64,000 nt of DNA from Mercenaria mercenaria (taxonomy: Eukaryota; Mollusca; Bivalvia; Venerida; Veneridae), in contig NC_069368.1 of assembly GCF_021730395.1 (NCBI RefSeq), positions 16,262,001-16,326,000 on the forward strand. Direction: 5' to 3'. A program made the position numbers and the translations under genes. The notes under the pieces are model-generated. The model searched no databases. It was given only the letters and a program-made list of their open reading frames with translations, and was not told the DNA's origin. Of this stretch, positions 45,553-57,189 are shown in pieces (within the stretch, counting starts at the first letter, position 1; each line of letters begins with the position of its first letter).

Positions 45553-47600
45553 TCACATTTTAAGCTGTGTTTGTTCTGTTGACCTGAGCATTTTGGCAAG
45601 CTGTCCACGTTTTTCCAGATCTTGCGTTTCTGTTCCACCACCGATACATCTTCCGTTGATGAACACGCGGGGTACCTGTCAATTTAAGATGTTAATCTTG
45701 AATCGTCACTGGATTTGTCAAATTCTACAACTTAAGCTGAAATTATACATACAGCAGTATGTGATCTATGTTAGACCAAGTGCCAAATTAGTTTTAATAA
45801 CTTTAGTATTTCATAAAACATTAAACGTAGAGAATACAACAAAACCGCCTGCAAGGAAATGAAAAAAGAACACTTTTTTATAAACAAGAGCTGTCGGATG
45901 ACAGCGTGCTCGACTATTCGAAGAATTGATTGAAGAATGGGGTCAAAATATTTCTACAGGTATTCAGACAAAAGAAAAAAATACATCAGACAAATAATGT
46001 TCTTGTATTTGTGGATTTCGATAAGTCTTGCACTAATAGCAATGTGTGAACCAATTTCAAAGTCCAAAAAGGGCCATTATTCAGCCTAAATAGTTGTCAG
46101 AGTTATGTACTCTTGCCTACAGATGGAAATCATGATGATAAACAAGTGTTCAAAGTTTAAAAGCCATATGTCAAATAGTTTTGACAAAACGTGGACTTGT
46201 TTGAAATCAGAACCAATTTCCAAGTCCAAAAAGGGCAATAATTCAGCCAAAATATATGACAGAGTTATGTACTCTTTCCTACAGATAGAGACTATTAATA
46301 GTATTATACTGAACAAGTGATAAAAGTTTCAAAGCCATATGTCAAACACTTTACACAAAATATCAACTGGTACGAAAACTTAACCAAGATTTCTAAGTCA
46401 AAAGGGGCCATAATTCAGCCAAAATCCTTGATGAAGTTATGTACTCTTGCCCATAACTGGACATGGTGATGGTAAACAGGTGTTGAAAGTTTCAAAGCTT
46501 TATCTACAAAGTTTTTGTCAAAATATGAACTGGTACGAAAAACTTAACCCAGATTTCTAAGTCAAAAAAGCTTTATCTCAAAAGACTTTGTCAAAATATG
46601 AACTGGTACGAAAAACTTAACCATGATTTCTAAGTCGAAAGGGGCCATAATTCAGCCAAAATCCTTGATGGAGTTATGTGCTCTTGCCTATAACTGTACA
46701 TGGTGATGGTAAACAAGTGTTGAAAGTTTCAAAGCTTTATCTCAAAAGACTTTGTCAAAATATGAACTGGTACGAAAAACTTAACCATGATTTCTAAGTC
46801 GAAAGGGGCCATAATTCAGCCAAAATCCTTGACGGAGTTATGTACTCTTGCCTATAACTGGACATGGTGATGGTAAACAAGTGTTGAAAGTTTCAAAGCT
46901 TTATCTCAAAAGACTTTGTCAAATTATGAACTGGTACGAAAAACTTAACCATGATTTCTAAGTCAAAAGGGGCCATAATTCAGCCAAAATCCCTGATGGA
47001 GGTGTGTGTTTTTGCCTATAACTGGCCATGGTGATGGTAAACAAGTGTTGAAAGTTTCAAAGCTTTATCTCAAAAGACTTTGTCAAAATGTGGACTGGTA
47101 CGAAAGGTTTAACCAAGGTGCGACGCCGATGCCGTGGTGAGTAGATTAGCTCTACTTTTTCTCCGAATAGTCGAGCTAAAAATAAATTGACAGGAACATT
47201 GTTAATTTTCGTGGCCTTTGTTTGGAGATCAGGTATAGTGCAGGTTTGTCTGCATACAAATACGGTTATGAAACAACCAAAGATGCAACTTATAATTTAG
47301 TGTGTAACCCATTGAATTGCGTGTGATATTTTAGTCGTTTGTGTATCAGTGAGCGGATCTGTCTGAAAAAAGTCTTACCGATTGTGCTCCCGTCATTTTC
47401 TTCAATGCCTGTTGTAACTGATAACAATTAGGTGCTCTGTCTATCTCCCATACCTCGTAATTTCCATTATTTAATTCCTTCCCTACATACTTCTTCAACA
47501 CACCTTTTGCCATTTTACAGTATGGGCAATAAGGTTTAGAAAATACCATCACTTTCTTGCTACTGATTTTTTCTTTAATGATTGCCTTAGCCTCTTCCAT
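45553..47600 (-). CDS. GLRX: Glutaredoxin copy 3 (diverged, CPYC), two exons
   Basis: Exon 1 is 47600-47379 (74 residues, MEEAKAIIKEKISSKK) and exon 2 is 45675-45553 (40 residues plus stop), total 114. It has 'VMVFSKPYCPYC', the classical CPYC dithiol site, 'AQS | VPRVF' and 'CIGGGTET'. Unlike the other copies the residue before Val-Pro is Ser rather than Thr, and the middle region ('KELNNGNYEVWEIDRAPNC') and C-terminus differ, so it is an older duplicate. An in-frame ATG lies 11 residues upstream (MYNKIGH). The 1.7 kb intron holds a pearl element. It has no minisatellite 5' of it. Confidence 0.87.
45893..47182 (-). mobile_element. Pearl-like element P3 (reverse) in the copy 3 intron
   Basis: The left end 'aacaagagctgtcggatgac' + 'agcgtgctcgactattc' and right end 'gaatagtcgagctaaaaa' are the P1 ends in reverse. 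The core consists of about six 164 bp units ('ggggccataattcagccaaa', 'ctttatctcaaaagactttg') different in sequence from the P1 core. A short 'cgacgccgatgccgtgg' run precedes the right end, as in P1. Confidence 0.8.
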
Positions 47601-47639
47601 TTTTGTCTTTAAGTGTCCGATTTTATTGTACAACTGTTC

Positions 47640-47990
47640 CTCCTGAATATGGTACGTTTATGCAGCAGGTCAGAAATCCGTATACTACCTTAATCAGTGT
47701 TATATATAGATCAATATCCATTAGGTAGTTCCTACGGATCAGTAATCAGGACAAAATACATGCAGGTATTAAAGACATGCAATGTACATCGTATTTGTTA
47801 AATGTGTATTGTACAAAAGCCTGGAAAAACATTTATTAAACTTTAACTATTAAATGAGACGTCTGCGCAGGGAGTTTGAAAGAAACATCAACCCAAAAGT
47901 TCATGAGAAGATTCACATAAAATATGTTTTGAAGTCTGTCCGCGTTCGCGTCCAAGTCACTAAAGTCTTGCATTCTTTAAACTGTTTTTT
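47640..47990. other. 5' flank of glutaredoxin copy 3
   Basis: Unique AT-rich sequence upstream of exon 1 of copy 3. Should contain its promoter, but no clear element stands out. Confidence 0.4.
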
Positions 47991-47991
47991 T

Positions 47992-50609
47992 TTTCTCTCT
48001 AAAATTGGTAATTAAAATGCCTTTGAACTTAATACATGTCTTAAGCATCATGAGAAGCCCGCACAAGATTTGTTACATATCTCTAGCTTTTTTTTTTTGT
48101 CAAAATGACGTGGTTAAAACGTCGCAATTTGTCTAGCCCATTTTCGTTTCACGAAGGGATCCTAACGTATCACCTTAAGTCAAGACGACATGCAGAGTAC
48201 ATACAACTGTCATGCAGTGACATAAGTGTTTAACAACGGTCTAATAATTTGTTTTAAAATGATTAAAAATAGTTGTATATGTTTTATGCGGTAAATTATG
48301 CAGTTATTTTTTTAAATATCGTTCTTTTATAAAGTTTGCAAGTTTTAAAATATTTTTGTATCAAAAACATTTTAGACCTGTAGGCTATAACTATATCCTT
48401 GGTAAAATTCATATCTTTGGTAAAATCTTTATGATGCCTTTTATGGTGATAAAACTTGACCGCAATGTTTGACCATAATTTATCTTATCTTTAATGAGCG
48501 GAAACCCTTCAAGCACCCTTTTATCGTTGAGCCTGCAGCAGTACGTCGAGTTTAAAAGCGTGTCTTTTCCTCGGTAAAGTCACTCTTCTTGTAGACTTTA
48601 CTTGTGTTGTTTTACTTTATTATTATCATTTGTGGATTTATAATAAAAAAAGGAAAAGACACATAAACTCTTCTTGGTATTTTATGTAAGAATTTACTAT
48701 TAGTTATTATTAATTTTTTTCTGCAAAATAACATTTCTATAAGACAATATTTCAATAATTACGCATTGGGTCAGATGTGAACTGTTATGTTTATTTGTAA
48801 ATTATCTTTCATGGTTTTGCTCATTCATGTATTTTTTATTATAATTCAGTACTTAAAGCATTTTATATGTTGTTTTTTTTTCTCGCAGAATAATGTTTCT
48901 GTAAGATAAGGTTTCTATAATTAAGTATTCGGGCAGATATGAATAAAGCATTTTATAGTATTAATGTTTCTGCAGAATAATATTTCTGTAAGATAATATT
49001 TCTATAATTAAGTATTCGGGCAGATATGAACTTTTATGTTTATCTGTTAACTAACTTGAATGTTTATGTTCATTCATATATATTTTTGATATAATTCGAT
49101 GCTAAAAGTATATTTGATATTTTAAGTAAGAAACTAATATCATTTATTGATGATTGTTCTTAGGGCAAATGTAAAATATTTGTGTTTATTTGTTAATTCA
49201 CTTTCATGTTTTTATTCATTCCTGAATATATTGTTAATAATAATTCAGTACTTTTTACAAATATTTTAAACGCTATCTGCTAGGTAGAATGTCTCTATCG
49301 GCAAGCAACTACAGTTGCATTTTTCAGTAAAGATGAACACTTTAGCTCAGTCTAGAAGTTCTAGTTAAAATTTGCATTCAAAATAATGAATATGGAATTA
49401 TCTCATTGGTCGTTATATTTTTATGTGTTTCGGAATGAATGAAATCATACACTAACAGTTATATTTATTTTGTTTTAGTATTTGTTGGTAAATCTGTATG
49501 ACTTGTTAGTGATTTCGCGACAATTTAACATTGCAGTCATTCTTATATGCCTTTTATGAATGTTTAATATAAAATTAAGTATTAATTATTTGATTATAAG
49601 GACTCTTCTTGTAGACTTTACTTGCGTTGTTTTACTTTATTATTATCATTTGTGGATTTGTAATAAAGAAAGGAAAAGACACATAAACTCTTCTTGGTAT
49701 TTTAGATATCTCGGAAGGAGTCACGATAGAGTACACATAACGGCCACACGGCACAAAATATGTAAAAACTCGAACTTTGTCAATAATTTTAAAAGAACAA
49801 AAGAATTTACATGCTGTCGTTATAAAAATGTTTTATTTCTTACTAAACGTTATTAAGATCTTGCAGTGACAAACTAATTGCTATTATACGTCTTATTGCA
49901 TTTTATTATATAATCTTAATATCTGTTTATGAGATAATAATCTTTTGACACGCAAGGACAGTGGTCCCTGGTCACGTGAAATCGCGTGAAATCTCACTAG
50001 GTATCGCGGTATGCGAGATTTGTTGCTAGGGGACATGTAGGTTTCCTGCAATATCATTGGTTAATTTTATTGTTGTCATGAACCTCATAAAAAGTCAATG
50101 ATGACAGAAATTAGAAGAATTTTACCTACGAAATAAGAAGGTTTCATGTCGAGATATCTGACTAGATAATTACAAAGTTTTGATTAATTTAATTGTGTTT
50201 ATAGAAATTATTGTTATTATGTGGACATCCATATATTGTTGTTGGAAACTGAATAAAAGAAGAAACAGAATCTGGATTTCGCTTATTCCTCAATTAAGTG
50301 GACTTGAGCTAAACAAATAAATAAATACTCGAAAAACAGAATTTGAGCAAAAAAAAATTCCCCACAGAAACTTTACGTAAAACACGCGCAGCGTTACACA
50401 ACCCTGAGCATTTAAGCTAGTTTTTTTTCTTCTAAAACTATTAAGTCAAATGCCTTTGAACTTAATACATGTCTTTAGCATCATGAGAAGCCCTCACAAG
50501 ATTTGTTACATATCTCTAGCTTTTATTTTGTCAAAATGACGTGGTAAGAACGTTCATGTGTGGGGATCGAAGGGATCACGCGTTGGTCCTAACGTATCAC
50601 CTTAAGTTT
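47992..50609. repeat. AT-rich block bounded by 180 bp direct repeats
   Basis: 47992-48179 and 50430-50609 are near-identical direct copies ('aatgcctttgaacttaatac', 'gcatcatgagaagccc', 'tcctaacgtatcaccttaag'). Inside, a second pair of about 105 bp (48577-48681 and 49600-49703, 'cttcttgtagactttacttg') is also direct, and shorter units ('aagtattcgggcagatatga') repeat at 48920-49030. No coding frames and no tRNA-like or terminal hallmarks; best read as old local duplications. Confidence 0.7.
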
Positions 50610-50764
50610 TAAAGAGTTGTCTTCTTTATGATAACCTGTAATTATCACGAAGATGTAATAGAAGAAGGGAGGCAAAAACAATAACACCTTTTGTACTTTT
50701 CATTAAGAAACAAACATTTAAGTAATTAATTACTCATAAACAGATAGCAAGCATGCGACGTTGC

Positions 50765-51115
50765 AGGCTCGATGTAAATTGTATACATGACAGTAGTAAC
50801 ACAGTATATCAGTTTACTAAAATATAAACAAAAACAGATGTGGCATACAAGTATGCTTTTTTTAAGATTACATACACACAGTTTTATCGAAAATGATCAT
50901 AAAATGTTAATAGGATGGAAAACAATCAATCTTAGTCTAACAGTTAACATGTCAGTGATGATTTCGTTTATAATATTATATTAGCAACGTAATTGGATTT
51001 GCGTATCAGTCATCAAACATCATCAAAATGCAGGAACACACAACCCCAGCCTTCCCACGGATTTCACACTTCCGCTGTTTGTAGATTCTTAGATGTTGTG
51101 GATTACAGGAATGGT
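50765..51115. repeat. Conserved 3' flank of glutaredoxin copy 4
   Basis: 'ggctcgatgtaaattgtata', 'catgacagtagtaacacag' and following text are shared with 19192-19530 and 36833-37085, directly 3' of copies 1 and 2. This ties copy 4 to the same recent duplication set. Confidence 0.85.
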
Positions 51116-51890
51116 CTAAAACTGCTTCTGCTGTATTTTTTGTGCTGTTGATTTCTTGAGCATTTCTACTAGCTGTTTGCTACTATCCAGAGCTCGAGTT
51201 TCAGTTCCACCGCCGATACATGTACCATTGATGAACACACGGGGTACCTGTGAACATATAATATTTGTTTTCTACTATATTGATTTCGTAAAAGTCTCTC
51301 TCTCTCCCATCCCTCCTGTCTCTCAGAGACGAGCAAATAGATAAACTGGAAGACATCACACTTGTAGACTACCCCCGGTATTGGTAGTGGGGGATGAAAA
51401 TGTCGTAGTATCTTTTCCTGTTTGTAGGTGAAATTGAAACCAGAATGTTTCAAAGCATTAATTTATCTTTATAGTGGTCTTTATTTGTACGAAGTTGGCC
51501 GGAACAGTATTGCCTCGTAGTAAGTATTAATGCACAAACAGCCTTCAAAATGCATTTTCTTTCGAAAAATTGTGAAAAAAAAATGGAATGAATGAATCTA
51601 TAGTGCAGAAATTCGGTTTGAAGTTTCTCATAATAATAAAGAACTTAAGTTTACAGTCTTACCGTTCGTGCTCCAGTCATTTCCGCCAACTCCCCCTGTA
51701 TCTGACCGCAGTTGGGATCTTTGTTGATTTCCCATACCTCGTAATCTTCAGGTTCGATTATTTGTCCCTTACCCACATACTTCTCCAAAACGTTCTTAGC
51801 CATTACACAAAAAGGACAGCCTGGCTTAGAAAATACCATCACTTTCTTTTTGGCGATTTTATCGTTAATAATTTCCTTTACGTTTGCCAT
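51116..51890 (-). CDS. GLRX: Glutaredoxin copy 4, two exons, 415 bp intron
   Basis: Exon 1 is 51890-51663 (76 residues, MANVKEIINDKIAKKK) and exon 2 is 51247-51116 (43 residues plus stop), total 119. It shows 'VMVFSKPGCPFC', 'ART | VPRVF' and 'CIGGGTET'. The residue before the CPFC site is Gly where copies 1 and 2 have His. The C-terminus is extended ('STAQKIQQKQF') compared with copies 1 and 2. An in-frame ATG occurs 11 residues upstream (MTCTVILDNIK). This is the compact member: its intron has no mobile element, making it the reference for the insertions in copies 1 and 2. Confidence 0.88.
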
Positions 51891-52240
51891 TTTAATATTA
51901 TCCAAGATTACCGTACAGGTCAAGAATCCGTACTACCACCTGAAAAAGCAATAATTACAGGTATAGTATAAAGCAAGTATGAAAATTGATACTTTCCTTT
52001 AATAGGACTGACTGGATTTAGTCTATTGAATACGATCCACGAAATATCAATATCGATTAACCGTGCGCGTAGCCATATGTAGCTACATATAAGCCCTCTT
52101 TTACACAATTTATAGAGTGAAACCTAATCCTGCATCAATGCAATGGAAAAGTAAGTTATATTTGTGTTATATGCTGTGCATGATAACACAGTCATGCATC
52201 TAACAGTCCTGAAATTGTTTTCTTTAGATTTCTCATAATT

Positions 52241-52588
52241 CTAGATATTTTTCTCATACTTTGATGCATATAAGTGATTGGCAGAGATTGTTCTCTTTCC
52301 AGCTTTTTCGACATATTTTACCTTGTGAAATTCTGTGATATTTGACTTTTTTCCGAAAAAATCGTCTATTTGTTGACAAATTTCACCACAACAAAATGTC
52401 ACACTTTCCCCTTTGATCTTACATAGTTTTCTTTTCAAGTTGCTAATCCTTGTAGTAATTATGCTTACTTTTTCATGGCTAGAGGTAAAAAGTGCTTGGT
52501 TTGCATGTACTAGGTCTCCAGTTTCCGTCTGGATATCGCGTTCATTTGGAGTGTTTAAGGTACGTGTGAAGGCCTTCAGTATACACAC
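52241..52588 (-). other. ORF-like duplicated segment 5' of glutaredoxin copy 4
   Basis: A 115-residue open frame starting MCILKAFTRTLNTPNERDIQ, closely similar to the frame at 31377-31730. Open in two of three paralogous places. No known domain; see the entry for copy 1. Confidence 0.35.
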
Positions 52589-52757
52589 ATTTTAAACTAG
52601 CCCGATGTATTTCATATCCAGATGGTAACTACATAACAACAATTTATTCCTTACAGATTTCTGGATCTAAGGGTTCAGTCTGACTTTTACTTGCATTTTT
52701 TCTTTCACTATACTATATCAGGAATGAAGGGTATCTATCAAATCTTTGAGTCAATTC

Positions 52758-54420
52758 CGTCCACACACAAGTTTCAAGTATGTTTCACAGTCAGTATGAA
52801 GAACAATGCCATCCACATACAGGCTACAAGTCTGTGTCACAGCAAGTAGGGCAATATCGTCCACAGACTGCAAAACTGTTTCGTAGTCAGCAAGTAGGAC
52901 AATGTTCACATACAAGCTTCGAGTCTGCTTCGCCGTCAGCTTGTAGGAAAATGTCGTCCACATACAGGCTGCAAGTCTGTTTTGTACTTTGCATGTAGGG
53001 CAATATCGTCCACATACAGGCTGCAAGTATGTTCCGCAGTCAGCAGGTATGACCATCTCGTCCATATACAGACTAAAAGTCTCTTCCAATCAACAGGTAT
53101 GACAATCTCGTCCATATACAGACTAAAAATCTCTTCCAAAGTCAGCAAGTAAAACAATGTCATCCGCATACAGGCTGCAAGTCTCTTCCAAAGTCAGCAA
53201 GTAGCAATCTGTTTCACAGTAAGTAAGTATAGCATACAAGCTCTCAGTCTGTTCCGCTGTCAGCAAATAAAACAATATCATTTGCAAACGGGCTTCAGGT
53301 CTGTTTTGCAGTCAGCAAATAAAACATTGTCAATAACATACAGGCTGCAAGTCTGTTTCGCAGTCAGTCAGTCCACATACAGGATTCAAGTCTGCTTCGC
53401 AGTCAGCAAGTACGACAATGTTGTCCACATGTATACGACTTCAGGTCTGTGACTACAATTAGGACCGCGTCGTCAACATACAGACTGCAAATCTGTTCCA
53501 CAATCAGAAGTAGGACAATGCCGTTCACATACAGGGGTCAAGTCCGTTTTGTAGTCAGCAAGTCCAATATTGTCCATACGACTTCAGATCTGTGGCTGCA
53601 AGTAGGACAACGTCGTCCATATACAGGCTGCATGTGTTCCGTAGTCAGAAAGTAGGGCAACGCCGTTCACAAACAGGATTCAAGTCTGTTTCGAAGTCAG
53701 CAAGTACAACAATGCTGTCCGCATATATTTTACTTCGGGTCTGTGACTGCAAGTAGGACGACGCCGTCCACATACAGACTGCAAGTCTGTTCCACAGTCA
53801 GAAAGTAGGACAATGCCGTTCACATACAGGATTCAAGCCTGTTCTGCAGTCAGCAAGTTGTCAATTTTGTCCACATATATACGACTTCAGGTCTGTGGCT
53901 GCAAGTAGGATAACGTCTTCCACATACAAGCTGCATGTGTTCCGCAGTCAGGAAGTAGGGCAACGCTGTCCACAAACAGGATTCAAGTCTGTTTCGAAGT
54001 CAGCAAGTACAATAATGTTGTCCACATAATTATATTCGACTTCGGTTCTGTGACTGCAAGTAGGACAACGTCATCCACATACAGGCTGCAGTCAGGAACA
54101 GGAAGTAAGACAATGCCGTCCATATACAGAATTTAAGTCTGTTTCGCAGTCAGCAAGTACGGCAATGTCGTCCACATAATTATATATGATTCGGGTCTGT
54201 GACTGCAAGTAGGACAATGTCATCCACACACAGGCTGCATGTCTGTTCCGCAGTCAGTAAGTACGACAATACTGTCCATAGACAGGACCCAAGCCTGTTT
54301 CGCAGTCAGCAGTTACGACAATGTTGTCCACATATACTCGACTTCGGGTGTGTGACTGCAAGATGACAACTTCCTCCGCTTACAGGCTGTAACTCTCTTT
54401 CGCAGTCAGTAAGTAGCTCT
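52758..54420. repeat. Minisatellite array 3 (5' of glutaredoxin copy 4)
   Basis: Same units and same boundary text as arrays 1 and 2. It ends at 'cgcagtcagtaagtagctct'. Internal arrangement differs, consistent with independent expansion and contraction. No genes. Confidence 0.92.
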
Positions 54421-54504
54421 AACAGTCCCTTATCTACAGACCAGGTTGGCTGAAGATGTACCAAACAGTTCAGGAGAAGAAATCGTTTCAAAGCATTTCT
54501 AATT

Positions 54505-55075
54505 TAAGGCTAAAAGCTGTCAGACGGTAGCAACGCTCGACTATTCAACAGCCTTGTCAACTGATAAAGCATAGTTTTGTAAAATTGCAAAACAGGGTTC
54601 TGGAACCTGTGCAGTGCATATCAGCCCATGACAGTGGACAAGTTTGTGAAGTTTCAATCCATTCCCATCAGTGGGTACTGAGATACCAACTTACATACAA
54701 AAACTTGACCAAAAACTGCTAAGTCGAAAATTGGGCAAAATTTTATAAAAATGCCAAGCAGAGTTATGGAACCTGTTCACTGTATGTCAGATCATAAAAG
54801 GGAATAAGTGTATGAAGTTTCAATGCCTTCCCATTAGTGGGTACTGAGATATCTAGCTTACATACAAAACCTTAACCCAAAATTTCTAAGTCGAAAAAGG
54901 GGCATCAAAATAGATTTATGGAACCTGTGAAATGTAAGTCAGTTTATCACTGTGAATAAGTGTGTTAGGTTTCAATCCATTCCCACCAGTGGTTACTGAG
55001 ATACCAGCTTACATACAAAAACTTAACCAAATCGACGCGGACGCCGACGCCGGCGCATGTGTGAGTCTAATATCT
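54505..55075 (-). mobile_element. Pearl-like element P4 (reverse), about three core units
   Basis: The left end 'aaaagctgtcagacggtag' + 'caacgctcgactattcaac' is a diverged hairpin end. The core has about 160 bp units of the P1 type in reverse ('gagataccaacttacatac', 'ctaagtcgaaa') and it ends with a 'gacgcggacgccgacgccgg' run like P1. Inserted at the end of the third duplicated block. Confidence 0.75.
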
Positions 55076-55796
55076 CTACCTCTGTATCTGTATCTGTAAG
55101 TATACGACGCAGGACCACTTCTGGTATAAGGCGTCGGGATGAGTGATGTCGTTCAGTAACGATTTAAAGCTCTCAACTGTTTCCGCGCATGCGATATTGT
55201 CTTTCAGCATATTCCAATCCAGCACTGCCTAATAAAATCAAAGCCTTGAAATGTCTGATGATTGCGGGTTTTGGGTAGATTTATTTTCTGTTTAAATGCG
55301 AGTGTATGAATATACATGAATGAGAAACAAATACAAATTTAATGTGCCTCATATCTAAGATGAACTCTGCCTGACCTAGCTGGTGATGTAACCATGGGCA
55401 GGAATACCTTATCATTGATAGATCTTATATAATCAAATGGTCAGTGTGAGTGGATACAGGTTGAATAAGAACTGCTTGTTCATTGATAATTCATCCGCAT
55501 TGTTCATGAATGGGACTATTTTGTGTAACACATGAACATCATTTGGATGTGATTCGGAATAAAATAAAGATGCTATGATTGTCAGAAATACACTTTAACT
55601 TTGGTAGCGGGATAAACCCGCAACCCAAAAGAATGTCTGTATTGGTCTGAATTTGGGTTGTTTACTTTATAACAGTTTGAGTGGTTATAACAAAATTTTT
55701 CAACGATTTTTGAACTGATGCTGTCACTAATAATTTTAGGACGTATTCGTCTTCTATTAAGTACTGGTGTTAGATAACTATTTTTGTCAATTGCCA
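55076..55796. other. Intergenic DNA, no gene seen
   Basis: No recognisable frames; a minus-strand open frame at 55582-55848 runs into the inverted-repeat element and has no domain support. Confidence 0.5.
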
Positions 55797-57161
55797 GTGT
55801 AATGAAGTACGTATTTCGACCCCCATAGAATAATGACCCCCTGGTCATTATTCTATAGAAAAAGTGACCCCCCCCCCCCCCCCGGTCATAGTATTATGAC
55901 CTCCAGATCATAGTACTATGACTCCCCCACGTGAAGTAAACTGAACCTCACGAAGAATATTGACTCCCATAAAAAAAACGACCCCCGGTCATTTGGTCAA
56001 ATTTAGTGATAACTCATGTATCTAAGGCCTAATTGCTGCATTTTATGCCCCCACTCGGGGGAGGGGGCATATAGATTTGCCCTTGTCCGTCCGTCATTAC
56101 GTTTGACCATTAACCCCAGATACCATCACTTGACACAGAAATCAGAGCATTCCGCAACGGGAAAATGGATTCTATTTCTAGACGCTGTATCTTGGTGTAT
56201 ACATTTTTTTCAGCAAAATAACAATTCACAATACGTTCACAAAACACACCAGTGTCAATAATCCCTGCAAACTTCGGTATGAAGTAATTCTTCAGAAGAA
56301 AACTGCAGAAGAAACTGCTAGCACAGAACTTAGTATTAATAGAAGTTGCAATACTTAGCAGTGGCAGTAAAGTACGGTAGCGGCAACAATAGAAGTAGTA
56401 GTAGTAGTAGTAGTAAAAGTAGTAGTGGCAGTGGTAATGGCAGTGGCAGTAGCAGCAGCAGCAGCAGCAGTAGCAGCAGCAGAGGAATAAGTGACAGCAA
56501 CAACAGCAGCAGGAGAAGAAGAGGTAGATGTACAAGACGTATTAGTGGAAGCAGGTATAGTAGTATCAGTAGTAGCAGTTGTAGTAGTAGTAGAAGTAGT
56601 AGTAGTAGTAGAAGAAGAAGTACATGTAGTAATAGCAATAGAAGTAGCGGCACCAGTAGTAGTAGTACAATCAAAATGTTAACTATTGGCAATGGGGGGT
56701 ACTAGAGTTGTAGATCTAGTAAAATTGTCCGTTAGGTTTGGTGGGGATCACTTTTTAATAGATATTATCGTCGAAAGTCTTTTTAGCAGCCGGTGTTTTA
56801 CACGGAAAGAGTAACTTTTTTAAATAGAATAATGTCCGGGAATCGATATTGTATGAGAGTTCGAATGTAGTAATTTCGGCAGTGAGTATTTTACATGGAA
56901 GGAGTCACTTTTTCTATAGAATAATAACCGGGGGCGTTATTCTATGAGATTCGAAGGGAGTCATCTTTAGGGAGTCAGTATTTTACTTGGAGGGGTCAGT
57001 TTTTCTATAGAATAATGACCGGGGTCGTTATTCTATAGAGTTTTCAAAGGGAGTCAGTTTCTTGTAAGGGGAGTCAATATATTACAGGAAAGGAGTCACA
57101 TTTATTATAGAATAATGACCGGGGGTCGTTATTCTATGGGGGTCGAAATACTTCATTACAC
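55797..57161. mobile_element. Non-autonomous TIR element, 1.36 kb
   Basis: Ends are inverted: 'gtgtaatgaagta..tatttcgaccccc' at left and its complement 'gggggtcgaaatacttcattacac' at right (quoted in part). Subterminal words 'tctatagaataatgacc' recur in both orientations near each end (55825-55930; 56890-57140). The interior holds a short bivalve repeat fragment with a palindrome ('gcccccactcgggggaggggg' at 56046) and a trinucleotide tract. No transposase frame. A G+C-biased poly-C run sits at 55868-55882. Confidence 0.75.
56393..56690. repeat. GTA/GCA trinucleotide-rich tract
   Basis: Long imperfect runs of 'gtagtagtagtag' and 'agcagcagcagcag' inside the TIR element. Ser-rich, Val-rich and Leu-rich frames crossing it are artefacts. 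Confidence 0.95.
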
Positions 57162-57189
57162 CGGCACCATACCCCTGATGATTTTATAG

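Noticed and set aside
49560-49856. 98-residue plus-strand frame
   Set aside because: It begins inside the repeated AT-rich block and shows no recognisable domain or splice context.
47992-50609. LTR retroelement bounded by the 180 bp direct repeats
   Set aside because: No coding content, no primer-binding or polypurine site, and the repeat ends lack TG..CA.
55582-55848. 88-residue minus-strand frame
   Set aside because: It crosses the boundary of the TIR element at 55797, so it is unlikely to be a real gene.
56110-56705. Ser-, Leu-, Val- and Cys-rich frames on both strands
   Set aside because: Products of the GTA/GCA trinucleotide tract.
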